A DNA stretch of 64,000 bases from JBOFOR01 sp051659545. GTDB taxonomy: Bacteria; Bacillota; Clostridia; Peptostreptococcales; Peptostreptococcaceae. Positions within the stretch are counted from its first letter, which is position 1. The number at the start of each line of letters is the position of its first letter. The DNA is taken from positions 1 through 64,000 of the forward strand of contig NZ_JBOFOR010000289.1 in assembly GCF_051659545.1 (NCBI RefSeq), in the 5' to 3' direction. The translations under genes were made by a program, and so were the position numbers. The notes below the pieces were generated by a model, which saw nothing but the letters and a program-made list of their open reading frames with translations, was not told where the DNA came from and made no database searches. Below, in pieces: positions 1-8,819 of this stretch.

Positions 1-1104
1 GAAATCGGATGGGAAGAAAAAGAAATAATTAGAGCAAAATCACCTGCATTAGAGAAAGCTGAGGTTTGGGGATGGTTTGATGGTGATAAGTTAATATCTC
101 AAGTTGCAGTCTATCCTATGAGAGTTAGAATATTTAATAGAACATATGATATGGGAGGACTTACAGGTGTTGGTACTTATCCAGAGTATGCGAACCAAGG
201 TTTGATGCACAAACTACTGTATAAAGGTCTGGAAACTATGAGAAACAAAAAACAGTCAATATCTTACCTATATCCATATTCTATTCCATACTACCGTAGA
301 AAAGGATGGGAAATTATATCTGACAAAATTACTTATGAAATTAATGATTATCAATTACCTAAGAATAGACAAGTATCTGGAGAGGTAGAAAGAGTTGATG
401 TGGAAAGTGAAGAAGTAAAAAAAGCTTATGAGCGATTTGCACTTCAAACTCATGGAGCATTATTACGTGATAATTTGGCTTGGAATGAGTATTTACTTTG
501 GGATACTGATGATTTGATGGCTGCAGTATATTACAATGAAGATAATCAGCCTGATGGTTATGTACTTTATGGTATGAAGGATGAAATTTTCCATATTAAA
601 GATATGATTTTTGTCAATGAAGAAGCTCGTGGCGGGTTATGGAATTTTATCAGTGCGCATTTTTCAATGATTACAAAAGTTATAGGAAATACATATACAG
701 ATGAGCCCTTAGCATTTCTATTAGAGGATGCAGATATAAAAGAGAGTATTTCTCCTTATTTTATGGCTAGAATTGTTGACTTAGAGGAGTTTATTGCACA
801 GTATCCATTTAAACCAGATACAATAGATAGAGAATGGACATTTACAATGGATGATCCACTACTTTCTTGGAATCAAGGCTCTTTTACATTAATAATTACT
901 AGGGATGGAAAAGGTGAAGTAACTCGTACTTCAAATAGGACTAATGATAGAATTAACATTCAAACAATGACTACTATGTTGTTGGGATACAAGCGTCCAG
1001 ACTATCTTCACAAAATCGGTCGTCTTTCTTGTAGTCCAGAAACGTTAGATATGTTAGAAGATGCAATAGAGCAACAGACACCATATTTTTCTGATTATTT
1101 CTAA
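1..1104 (+). CDS. Eis-type GNAT N-acetyltransferase (5' truncated by window)
   Basis: The reading frame is open from base 1 and stops at 1104, so the true start lies upstream of the window. The N-terminal part reads as a GNAT fold with the acetyl-CoA loop region around GVGTYPEYANQGLMHKLLYK (genomic 169-230). The long second half (GNAT-like repeat plus a sterol-carrier-like C-terminus with DPLLSWNQGSF) is the layout of the Eis family, which acetylates amines such as aminoglycosides or lysines. The substrate cannot be told from sequence. A hairpin terminator follows directly. The family call is firm, the substrate unknown. Confidence 0.8.
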   Translation, partial: EIGWEEKEIIRAKSPALEKAEVWGWFDGDKLISQVAVYPMRVRIFNRTYDMGGLTGVGTYPEYANQGLMHKLLYKGLETMRNKKQSISYLYPYSIPYYRRKGWEIISDKITYEINDYQLPKNRQVSGEVERVDVESEEVKKAYERFALQTHGALLRDNLAWNEYLLWDTDDLMAAVYYNEDNQPDGYVLYGMKDEIFHIKDMIFVNEEARGGLWNFISAHFSMITKVIGNTYTDEPLAFLLEDADIKESISPYFMARIVDLEEFIAQYPFKPDTIDREWTFTMDDPLLSWNQGSFTLIITRDGKGEVTRTSNRTNDRINIQTMTTMLLGYKRPDYLHKIGRLSCSPETLDMLEDAIEQQTPYFSDYF

Positions 1105-1137
1105 AAGAGATTATACAATTAAAAACCAATGAAATAT

Positions 1138-1172
1138 AAAACACATTGATAATTTAGTCAATGTGTTTTTTG
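1138..1172 (+). terminator. Rho-independent terminator after the acetyltransferase
   Basis: Left arm AAAACACATTGA (1138-1149) pairs with TCAATGTGTTTT (1158-1169) and runs into T residues. It separates the acetyltransferase from the decayed two-component system. Confidence 0.85.
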
Positions 1173-1301
1173 TGGTTTAAATATTAATAAAATCTTAATA
1201 ATTTAGGTACTTTATCTTAAAAAGTAACTTATATACTAATATTTATAAAGTAAACAAATTGTTATTAAATGTATAATAATGTTAAAATTAAAAGCGAGGT
1301 G

Positions 1302-1768
1302 ATGAGGGTGATAAAAGGAAATATTTTATTAGTTGATGATGATAAAGATATAGTAGAGTCGATGACTATATAACAAAGCCATTTAATCCATTAGAGCTAG
1401 TGGCAAGAGTTAAATCTAACTTAAGAAGATATATAGCACTTGGGAATTTTAAAGAAGAGAGTATTGATAAATTAAGAAATGGTGAGTTAATTCTTGATAA
1501 TATTAGCAAAGAAGTAACTGTAGATGGTGAAATCGTAAAATTAACTCCTATAGAGTATAAAATACTAGAGCTTTTATTAAAAAATCAAGGGCGTGTATTT
1601 TCATCAAGGCAAATTTATGAAAGTATATGGGAAGAACCAGGGTACAACTGCGACAGAACAGTAGCAGTACATATTAGAAGGATAAGAGAAAAAATAGAGA
1701 TAAATCCAAAAGATCCAAAATATATAAAGGTGGTGTGGGGTGTTGGATATAAAATTGATAAAAAGTAA
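1302..1768 (+). pseudogene. OmpR/VanR-type response regulator with most of the receiver deleted
   Basis: A good ribosome binding site (GAGGTG) precedes ATG 1302 / GTG 1308. The frame starts as a normal receiver (ILLVDDDKDIVES), then stops at 1371-1373. The sequence directly after, in another frame, is the end of a receiver (DYITKPFNPLELVARV) followed by an intact winged-helix DNA-binding domain ending WGVGYKIDKK. Roughly 75-80 residues containing the phospho-acceptor aspartate are missing, and the join is out of frame. A GTG at 1400 could still express the DNA-binding domain alone. The kinase gene that follows is also broken, so the pair is decaying together. Confidence 0.85.
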
Positions 1769-3538
1769 AAATATAATATCATTAGTGATATGTTTTTGTA
1801 TAAGTATCATAGCATTTAATTTTAAACAAATAGGATTTCATAATGATTATTTAAAGAATAAAGATTTTTATACTAGTCATCAGTTTGAGAGCGTTTTGTA
1901 TGAGATAGCTACAAATTCTGTATATACAGTAGTTGGAGATGGTGCAAGTGAAAAAATGCTTAAATATAAAAATGAAACTCAAAATATTATATCTAATCAT
2001 ACACTTGCTCAGATATATACTATAAACAATGATAGTAAAGACGTGTACTCTAATAATATTTTTGATTTTGATAAATACATGAAGAAAATAAAAAACTATT
2101 CACTAGTTTATGAAATTAACTTTAAGCAAAATGTAATGTATAGAATAGAGGGAAGTGAAAAGATTAGAGTATCAACAAAGCACTTTGGTAATATAGCGCA
2201 AATGAGAAAATAAGATGTAACTACATATATAGCAATACCTTACGCTGGAGACATTGAAAGTATAAAAGATACCAACGATAAGGACCCATTATACATAAAA
2301 TACCTACAATTTTATAATCTTAGGGAAGAAGCTTATATTTTTATAGGTTCAAAAATAATGGCAGTATTTTGTATATACTTATTAATACAGTGCTACTTTA
2401 CATAGTATATTATTACAGTGGAAAATTATTAGGATATAAAAATGAAGATGAAGTAAGTAAGGAAGAACTACTAAGCAAAATACCGATATTTAACTCCTTG
2501 GGTGAAATGAAAATAAAGAATATTAAGCTAAAAAACATATGGCCAACAATAGCAATAATACTAGCTCAATTCGTTCTATATATTATGGTTTTAGATATGA
2601 CTAATGAGTGGTATTCAGACTATTTTGTTGTCTTAGTATGGTGTGGGATTATAATCTTACCTATAGCTCTAATAGGGATAATAGGTAGTAAAATAAACAA
2701 AATAGAAAAAATAAAAAGTGGAATAAATGAAATAAAAAGTGGAAATTTAGACTACAAAATAGAAATAAAAAAGGACAATCTACTTGATGATATAGTAAAT
2801 GACATAAATGAAATAGGTGAAGCTATAAACATAGCAGTAGAAGATAGATTAAAAAGTGAAAGAATGAAAAATGAGCTTATAACTAATGTATCTCATGATT
2901 TAAAAACACCTCTTACAGCCATGATTAACTATATAAGCTTAATGAAAAAAGAAGATATTCAACCAGAACATGTAAAAGATTATGTACAAGTCTTGGATAA
3001 AAGGTCACAAAGATTAAAAGTTTTAATAGAAGACTTATTTGAAGCATCTAAAATAGGAAGTAATAATATAGAAATGAACTTAGAAAAAAATGATATAAAT
3101 CAGTTACTTAGTCAATCAATAGTAGAAATGGAAGAATTTATAGAAGAGTCTAAATTAGACTTTATAGTAAACGTACCACAAGAAGAAGTATTTATACTAG
3201 CGGATGGTCAAAAGACTTTTAGAGTTTTTGAAAATATAATTTCTAATATAATAAAGTATTCCTTAGAAGGTACAAGAGTATATATAGATTTAGAAGAAAA
3301 AGATAATAAGGTAGGTATAAACTTTAAAAATATATCTAAATATCAACTTAATTTTGATTCAGAAGAAATAACAGAAAGATTTACTAGAGGAGATTTATCT
3401 AGACACACTGAAGGTTCAGGACTAGGGCTTGCTATAGCAAAAGGACTAGTAGAAGCACAGGGTGGAGATTTAAAAGTTGATATAATAGGAGATTTATTTA
3501 TTGTAAATATATATTTCGATATAGCAAGTTTCCAATAA
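1740..3538 (+). pseudogene. VanS-like sensor histidine kinase, interrupted by a stop codon and a frameshift
   Basis: The gene overlaps the regulator's end. The first part (from 1740) has an N-terminal membrane helix and an extracytoplasmic region, then hits TAA at 2211-2213. Sense sequence continues in the same frame to about 2400. The coding frame then shifts near 2369 into a segment with two further membrane helices, a HAMP-like linker, the H-box NVSHDLKTPLTAM and ATP-binding G-box GSGLGLAIAKG. The protein is otherwise complete to the stop at 3538. The lesions are a nonsense codon plus a frameshift. A kinase-only product from 2369 is conceivable but would lack the sensor domain. Confidence 0.85.
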
Positions 3539-3615
3539 TGAAATAATCTAGTATAAGTTGTTAAAAATATTTAGTAAGTATACAATAGAAATATCAACTG
3601 TGAAAGGAAGATGAA

Positions 3616-4473
3616 ATGATATATTTAGAGAGCTTTATATTTCCAAGTGAGGATATAGAATATAGATTTATACTAGATGAAAAAAGAACTTGCTTTGAAT
3701 CTTTCTACCCATTCAAAGTATTATCTAAAAATAGATTTGAAAGAATAGATTTTGAGCCAATCACAATACTATATGGTGGAAATGGCTGTGGAAAATCAAC
3801 AGCACTAAATGTAATAGCAGAAAAAATAGGAGTAAATAGAGACTCTATATTTAATAAATCTAATTTTTACTTAGATTATGTAGATTTATGTGAAATACAT
3901 ATAGAAGAAGAAATTCCTGAAGATAGTAGGATAATAACTAGTGATGATGTATTCGACTATATGTTAAATGTTAGAAATATAAATGAAGGCATTGATTTAA
4001 AACGAGAAGAATTATTTGGAGACTATTTAGATACAAAATATTCTAGATTTCAAATGAGATCTTTAGAAGATTACGAACAATTAAAAAAAGTAAATTGCGC
4101 TAAAAGTACAACTCAATCAAAATATATTCGTCACAATTTAATGGATAATGTAAGAGAATATTCAAATGGAGAAAATGCATTTAGATATTTTTTTGAGAAG
4201 ATAGGCGAAAATGGATTATATATTTTAGATGAACCTGAGAATAGTCTTTCTCCAAAGCGTCAGATAGAGTTGATTAAATATATTGAAGAAGCTGCACGAT
4301 TTTTAAACTGTCAGTTTATTATATCAACACATTCACCATTTATGCTGGGGATGAAAGGTGCTAAGATATATGATTTAGATGAAGATCCTGTAAATGTAAA
4401 AAGATGGACAGAATTAGAGACTGTACGTACATATTATGAGTTCTTCAAAGATCGAGAAGAAGAATTTAATTAA
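3616..4473 (+). CDS. AAA/ABC-type ATP-binding protein, 285 aa
   Basis: Start ATG 3616 follows the site AAAGGAAG. Visible motifs are a Walker A loop (YGGNGCGKSTALN), an ABC-signature-like EYSNGENAF, Walker B with catalytic Glu (LYILDEPENS) and the H-loop STHSPFML. This is the architecture of single-domain AAA_21/RecF-like ATPases often found alone in Firmicutes. No transporter permease or nuclease is adjacent and no membrane segment is visible, so it is probably a soluble ATPase of unknown role. It sits in its own unit, with a gap upstream and a strong terminator downstream. Confidence 0.8.
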   Translation: MIYLESFIFPSEDIEYRFILDEKRTCFESFYPFKVLSKNRFERIDFEPITILYGGNGCGKSTALNVIAEKIGVNRDSIFNKSNFYLDYVDLCEIHIEEEIPEDSRIITSDDVFDYMLNVRNINEGIDLKREELFGDYLDTKYSRFQMRSLEDYEQLKKVNCAKSTTQSKYIRHNLMDNVREYSNGENAFRYFFEKIGENGLYILDEPENSLSPKRQIELIKYIEEAARFLNCQFIISTHSPFMLGMKGAKIYDLDEDPVNVKRWTELETVRTYYEFFKDREEEFN

Positions 4474-4498
4474 ATTAAATTAAAATTATCAAAGCTTT

Positions 4499-4532
4499 TA
4501 AAACCATATTGAAATAAAACAATATGGTTTTT
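4499..4532 (+). terminator. Terminator after the ATPase gene
   Basis: Inverted repeat around AAACCATATTG / CAATATGGTTT with an 8-base loop, followed by TTATTTTTAT. It separates the ATPase from the downstream sensor kinase. Confidence 0.85.
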
Positions 4533-4584
4533 ATTTTTATAATAAAATATAATATACCTATAATAAAATATAGGGAGAATAACC

Positions 4585-5679
4585 ATGCTATATAGAATAA
4601 CCGCATATATTATGCTGTCAATAAACATGATTTTATACTGTACAGAAAGTAACTTATACCTAGATAAACTTAGTAAACCAATAAGTATAGTAGTATTAAG
4701 CATTAGTATATCTATGTATATGTTATATACAATAAAACTAAAAAACACTAAGCTACTACTAGCTAACATATTATATACAACAGTAGTTACATATATATAC
4801 CCACCTTTACTACCAAATTTAATATTTTTAATAACTGAATATTTAAAAGTTAAAAATTATGGTGGAAGATACTCCTTGTTAATAGTATATATCTTATTAG
4901 CAATAAAAATTGAACTATATTACACAAATATGTTTCTTGGAATTATAGCTAGTATATTTATCTATGAAATTATGAATTATGAATCTAGACTTTTAAAATT
5001 AGAAAAAGATAACTACAAACTAAGAGAAAAAAATAATACTCTAGAAGAAATCAGAAAAAAAGAAAATAAAACAGCGCACCAAAATATAGAAGCTGTAAAG
5101 ATAGAAGAAAGAAATCTAATATCACAAAAACTCCATGATAAAATAGGACATACTTTAGCAGGTAGCATTATTCAACTAGAAGCACTAAAGATAGTTATAA
5201 TCAATGATACTGAGAAAGGAAAAGAAATGCTCGAAAATGTAATAGATAATCTAAGAAATGGAATGGATGATATTAGACAAACTTTAAGAAGAATAAAACC
5301 AGAGCAAGAAGAAGTAAACCTAAATAACCTAAAAAGAATAATAGATGACTTTTCTCAAAAATCCAACATAAGTACTAACTTAAAAATAGAAGGTGATCTA
5401 AATGAAGTAAATCTAGTATACTGGAGGGCATTAATAGATTGTTGTAGAGAAATATTAACTAATAGTATAAAATACTCAACAGGAGATTTACTAAATCTTG
5501 AAATTAGTGTACTAAATAAAATTATTAGATTACATATAAAAGATAATGGGGCTTATAAAGGTAGCTTAAAAAAAGGTATGGGATTAATAGGAATTGAAGA
5601 ACGAATAATTAACTTAGGTGGGGATGTTTATTTTGACAATGAAAATGGTTTTTCAACATTAATAATACTTAAGAGGTGA
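4585..5679 (+). CDS. NarL/DesK-family sensor histidine kinase, 364 aa
   Basis: Start ATG 4585 follows GGGAGAATAACC. The first about 135 residues form several hydrophobic segments with hardly any extracytoplasmic loop, so signals are probably sensed in the membrane. A coiled-coil linker leads to a HisKA_3 dimerisation helix with the phospho-accepting His in SQKLHDKIGHTLAG, then a short HATPase domain ending KGMGLIGIEERI. It is four bases upstream of its LuxR-type partner at 5684. The kinase-regulator pairing resembles B. subtilis LnrJK (YfiJK) or DesKR. An ABC-2 exporter 1.5 kb downstream is a plausible target, but this is inference. Confidence 0.87.
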   Translation: MLYRITAYIMLSINMILYCTESNLYLDKLSKPISIVVLSISISMYMLYTIKLKNTKLLLANILYTTVVTYIYPPLLPNLIFLITEYLKVKNYGGRYSLLIVYILLAIKIELYYTNMFLGIIASIFIYEIMNYESRLLKLEKDNYKLREKNNTLEEIRKKENKTAHQNIEAVKIEERNLISQKLHDKIGHTLAGSIIQLEALKIVIINDTEKGKEMLENVIDNLRNGMDDIRQTLRRIKPEQEEVNLNNLKRIIDDFSQKSNISTNLKIEGDLNEVNLVYWRALIDCCREILTNSIKYSTGDLLNLEISVLNKIIRLHIKDNGAYKGSLKKGMGLIGIEERIINLGGDVYFDNENGFSTLIILKR

Positions 5680-5683
5680 GTAA

Positions 5684-6322
5684 ATGATACGTTTGATTAT
5701 AGTAGATGATGATATCTTAATAAGAGAAGGATTAAAGATAATAATAGGAGCAGACCCTGAAATAGAAGTAATAGCTACCTTAGAAAATGGAAAAGAGTGT
5801 ATAGACTACTTAGCTAAAAATCAAGTAGATGTAGTACTACTAGATATGAGGATGCCGGTAATGGATGGTGAAGAGGTATTAGAGGAAATAAATAAGAAAA
5901 AAGTAGATACTAAAGTACTAATACTTACAACTTTTGATGAAGAAAACTTAATTAGCAGTGCTATAAAGCATAAAACTAATGGATATTTACTAAAAAATAG
6001 TAAGCCAGAAAAAATTATAAGTGGTATTAAGTCTGTTAATTTAGGTAATAGTGTTTTTGAAGCTGAAATAATATCTAAACTAGCCATCGAAAGCAAAAAA
6101 GATGAAAGTTTAGAGATTTATAATTTGACAGATAGAGAAAAAGAAGTAGTAAGACTTATATCAGAAGGTCATTCTAATAAAGAAATAGCCAGTGAAATAT
6201 TTTTATCAGAAGGTACAGTTAAAAACCACATAACATCTATATTATCAAAAATGGACTTAAAACATAGAACGCAAATAGCCATAACTTACTTGAATAGCAA
6301 AAAAGCACTCAAACCTGACTAA
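5684..6322 (+). CDS. NarL/LuxR-type response regulator, 212 aa
   Basis: The receiver domain starts with the acidic pair IIVDDD and has the phospho-acceptor Asp in VVLLDMRMPVMDG (about residue 53). The switch Lys is in GYLLKNSKP. The C-terminal domain is LuxR-type HTH (LTDREKEVVRLISEGHSNKEI to LSEGTVKNHITSILSKM). Ribosome binding site GAGGTG lies just after the kinase stop. The terminator hairpin overlaps the stop codon. It is intact, unlike the pair at 1302-3538, and is probably the working partner of the 4585 kinase. Confidence 0.9.
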   Translation: MIRLIIVDDDILIREGLKIIIGADPEIEVIATLENGKECIDYLAKNQVDVVLLDMRMPVMDGEEVLEEINKKKVDTKVLILTTFDEENLISSAIKHKTNGYLLKNSKPEKIISGIKSVNLGNSVFEAEIISKLAIESKKDESLEIYNLTDREKEVVRLISEGHSNKEIASEIFLSEGTVKNHITSILSKMDLKHRTQIAITYLNSKKALKPD

Positions 6323-6333
6323 GAGTGCTTTTA
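6301..6333 (+). terminator. Terminator overlapping the response regulator stop codon
   Basis: AAAAGCACTC (6301-6310) pairs with GAGTGCTTTT (6323-6332). The left arm lies inside the coding region and the stop is in the loop. The A-rich left arm could also serve transcripts from the opposite strand. Confidence 0.8.
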
Positions 6334-6395
6334 GCTTTAAGTTACATTAAAGGTTCTGCTATACTTTTGAAGATGGCATATAAAAATATATTGTA

Positions 6396-6788
6396 TTACA
6401 GATATGTTTCATATGGTAATTTTCCTGTCTCCCTACAGTGGTCTTTATATGATTTTGCTCCATAACTATCTATCCAAAACATATCAATCATAGTCATCCC
6501 ACTTGTTTTTACAAATAGCTCCCATGCATCCCAGACTAACATATCTAGTGGAAATAAAAAATCATCTATTGCTTGTCTATCTTCTGGTAATACCCTATCT
6601 TCTATAAAATCACGAACTTCTTTATCTCCTACTATTTCTTTGCACTCACCACTTATTATGTTTTTGCATATAGGAGCCGGATAACCTGTGGATGCCATTG
6701 ATTTTTCAAAATAATATTTATCAGTGGGTTTATCATAAGTTATAGTTCCTAAATATAAATCTTTATTATATAGTTTATATGACTCCAT
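6396..6788 (-). CDS. Small partner protein of the HipA-like kinase (HipS-like?), 130 aa
   Basis: Its start lies 2 bases after the upstream kinase stop, and its ribosome binding site (GGAGGAAAG) sits in the end of that gene, so the two are translationally linked. The N-terminus (LYNKDLYLGTITYDK then YYFEKS) has the feel of the small N-terminal beta domain of HipA proteins. The middle (FIEDRVLPEDRQAIDDFL) and the DAWELFVKTSGMT stretch have no motif I can assign. In three-gene HipBST systems a separate HipS protein corresponds to that HipA subdomain and acts as antitoxin. The similarity here is weak and by eye only, so function is unproven. Confidence 0.5.
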   Translation of the reverse strand: MESYKLYNKDLYLGTITYDKPTDKYYFEKSMASTGYPAPICKNIISGECKEIVGDKEVRDFIEDRVLPEDRQAIDDFLFPLDMLVWDAWELFVKTSGMTMIDMFWIDSYGAKSYKDHCRETGKLPYETYL

Positions 6789-6790
6789 AT

Positions 6791-7639
6791 TTACTTTCCT
6801 CCAAATTTTTCAACTATAAATTGATATCTTATAGATAATAGCTCTTTTATAAAACTTATAAGATTATTATCTAAATACATTGAATATTTATCAACTATTT
6901 TCAGAATATCATCAATAGAAGTACCATGTAGTAGTTGTGTGTTTTTCAGTAAATTTATAGATGTTTTGTGTGTTGAACTAAATGTTTTACTTACATCACA
7001 GTTTTCAATATTTACATTTAAGTCTAAGTCATAATCATCTATATCATCATCCATAACAGCCTCTAAATATTCACTGTCATAATCAACACCTAAACTTGAA
7101 CCATGGTCATAGAGTGGAGCGAACCTATAGTTATTAGTTGACGTATCTTGTATAACAGCAAAGTTTTTAAAATGTCTATCAGTATTATTAATTAGATAAT
7201 CAAATAGAACCATGTTATTTAAGTCATCTTCTAAATGAGGAAAGATTTCTATAAATTTCTTATATGCATCAGGTTTTCTAAGTAACTCGTTTCCTATTAT
7301 ATCTTTTGCATGAATTAATCTATCGTTATTAGATAAAAACCATTCTGTTCTTGAAATTAATATATTTTGCTTAATCCATAAAGGTGATAACATTAATTCT
7401 TCTTCTATTAAATAGTATTTAGCACAGGATACACCTAAGTATGATGCTATCTCATAACATATAACTTCTATAACGGGTTCTTTATTGCTAAATCTCTTAT
7501 TATATAATGTTCCAGGCTTATCTAAGTATTTTACTTTTCCAAACTCATCTTCTACATATCTTTTATATAAAAAGCCACCTGTTGTGCTATTACATTTTAA
7601 CTTTTTAAACCCTTCATATGATAATTTATCATATACCAT
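6791..7639 (-). CDS. HipA/CtkA-like Ser/Thr kinase, 282 aa
   Basis: The protein carries the HipA-type catalytic loop NNTDRHFKNF (D154, N159) and the metal-binding segment APLYDHGSSL (D178). These residues coordinate ATP-Mg in HipA, HipT and CtkA kinases. At 282 residues it lacks the N-terminal HipA_N1 subdomain present in 440-residue HipA proteins, as in HipT and CtkA. Start ATG 7639 has the site GAGGTGAATTT. It is transcribed toward the 130-residue partner. No HipB-like HTH protein lies next to it. It is an island on the reverse strand between a two-component system and an exporter, which suggests late insertion. Confidence 0.72.
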   Translation of the reverse strand: MVYDKLSYEGFKKLKCNSTTGGFLYKRYVEDEFGKVKYLDKPGTLYNKRFSNKEPVIEVICYEIASYLGVSCAKYYLIEEELMLSPLWIKQNILISRTEWFLSNNDRLIHAKDIIGNELLRKPDAYKKFIEIFPHLEDDLNNMVLFDYLINNTDRHFKNFAVIQDTSTNNYRFAPLYDHGSSLGVDYDSEYLEAVMDDDIDDYDLDLNVNIENCDVSKTFSSTHKTSINLLKNTQLLHGTSIDDILKIVDKYSMYLDNNLISFIKELLSIRYQFIVEKFGGK

Positions 7640-7757
7640 AAATTCACCTCTTAAGTTATCTAGTTTAATATATATTATATATTAAAATTTCATTCATATA
7701 ATTATTTTTGTTTATTATTTTTACTATTTTTTTGATATAAGGTAATTAAAGTTTTAC

Positions 7758-7790
7758 GACTAAAGGCTAAAGATAAAAATGACTTTAGTC
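7758..7790. promoter_or_regulatory. Inverted repeat between the kinase pair and the exporter
   Basis: GACTAAAG (7758-7765) and CTTTAGTC (7783-7790) form an exact 8-base inverted repeat with a 17-base centre. It is about 90 bases upstream of the exporter ATPase start. It could be an operator for the NarL-type regulator or simply a hairpin. A possible -10 TATAAT lies at 7839-7844, without a clear -35. Confidence 0.35.
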
Positions 7791-7875
7791 ATGGTAAATC
7801 GATGACCATTTCTACTTAATAAAAATAGCCTAAACCAATATAATAAAACTATAAAGATATATGGGAGGAATAACT

Positions 7876-8808
7876 ATGAAATATGTTGAGATAACTGGAT
7901 TATATAAAAGTTTTGGAGATACTTTTGCACTAGAAAACTTAAATCTATCTATAGAAAAAGGAGAAATCTTTGGATTATTAGGACCTAACGGAGCAGGTAA
8001 AAGTACTACAATAAACATACTTTTATCACTATTAGAAAAAGATAGAGGGAATATAAAAATATGCAACCAAGAACTAAATAAAAATAATGCAAATATAAGA
8101 GCAAAGCTAGGAATAGTACCACAGGATTTAGCTGTATTTGAAGATATGACAGCCTTAGAAAATGTAATGTTCTTTGGAAGTTTGTATGACCTTAAAGGAA
8201 AAGAGTTAAAAGAAAAATCACTAAAAGCATTAGAGTTTGTAGGTTTAGAAGATGCTAAAAAATTATGTAAAACTTTTTCTGGAGGTATGAAAAGAAGACT
8301 AAACATAGCTTGTGGAATAGTACATGAGCCAGAATTACTAATACTAGATGAACCAACAGTTGGTATAGATCCACAGTCTAGAAATCATATAATGAAATCT
8401 ATAAAAACTTTAAATAAAAATGGATGCACAGTAATCTACACTACACATTACATGGAGGAAGTAGAAGCAATTTGTGACAACATAGCAATAATGGATAAAG
8501 GAAAAGTAATTGCTAGTGGAACTAAAGAAGCTTTAAAAGAAATCATAACAGATAAAAATAAATTTGAAATAATGGTTAATGACATAACTGAAATAAATGA
8601 AAAAGAACTAACGGCTATAAAAGGAATAGATAGCGTTGAGTTTAAAGGAAATAAAATTCTTGTAAGTATTGATAGAGAAGTTAATGGTTTGAATGAGTTT
8701 ATATTATACTTAAGCAATAAAGCAATTAAAATCTTAGATATTCAAAGTAAAGTATTAACACTTGAAGATGTATTCTTAAATCTTACAGGTAGAAAATTAA
8801 GAGACTAG
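7876..8808 (+). CDS. ABC-2 exporter ATP-binding protein, 310 aa
   Basis: I choose ATG 7876 because GGGAGGA sits 8 bases upstream; an in-frame ATG at 7861 lies before that site. Motifs are Walker A (GPNGAGKSTT), signature (FSGGMKRRLNIA), Walker B (LLILDEPTVGID) and H-loop (YTTHYMEE). A C-terminal extension of about 80 residues is typical of drug/antibiotic exporters such as LnrL or CcmA-type proteins. It forms an operon with two permeases at 8820 and 9928. The neighbouring two-component system at 4585-6322 recalls the LnrJK/LnrLMN arrangement for resistance to membrane-active antibiotics. Confidence 0.9.
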   Translation: MKYVEITGLYKSFGDTFALENLNLSIEKGEIFGLLGPNGAGKSTTINILLSLLEKDRGNIKICNQELNKNNANIRAKLGIVPQDLAVFEDMTALENVMFFGSLYDLKGKELKEKSLKALEFVGLEDAKKLCKTFSGGMKRRLNIACGIVHEPELLILDEPTVGIDPQSRNHIMKSIKTLNKNGCTVIYTTHYMEEVEAICDNIAIMDKGKVIASGTKEALKEIITDKNKFEIMVNDITEINEKELTAIKGIDSVEFKGNKILVSIDREVNGLNEFILYLSNKAIKILDIQSKVLTLEDVFLNLTGRKLRD

Positions 8809-8819
8809 GGGGAAAAAAT

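Noticed and set aside
4470..4769. Reverse-strand open frame of 99 codons overlapping the start of the sensor kinase
   Set aside because: Lies across a terminator and the kinase N-terminus; hydrophobic only because it mirrors a membrane-coding region; no ribosome binding site.
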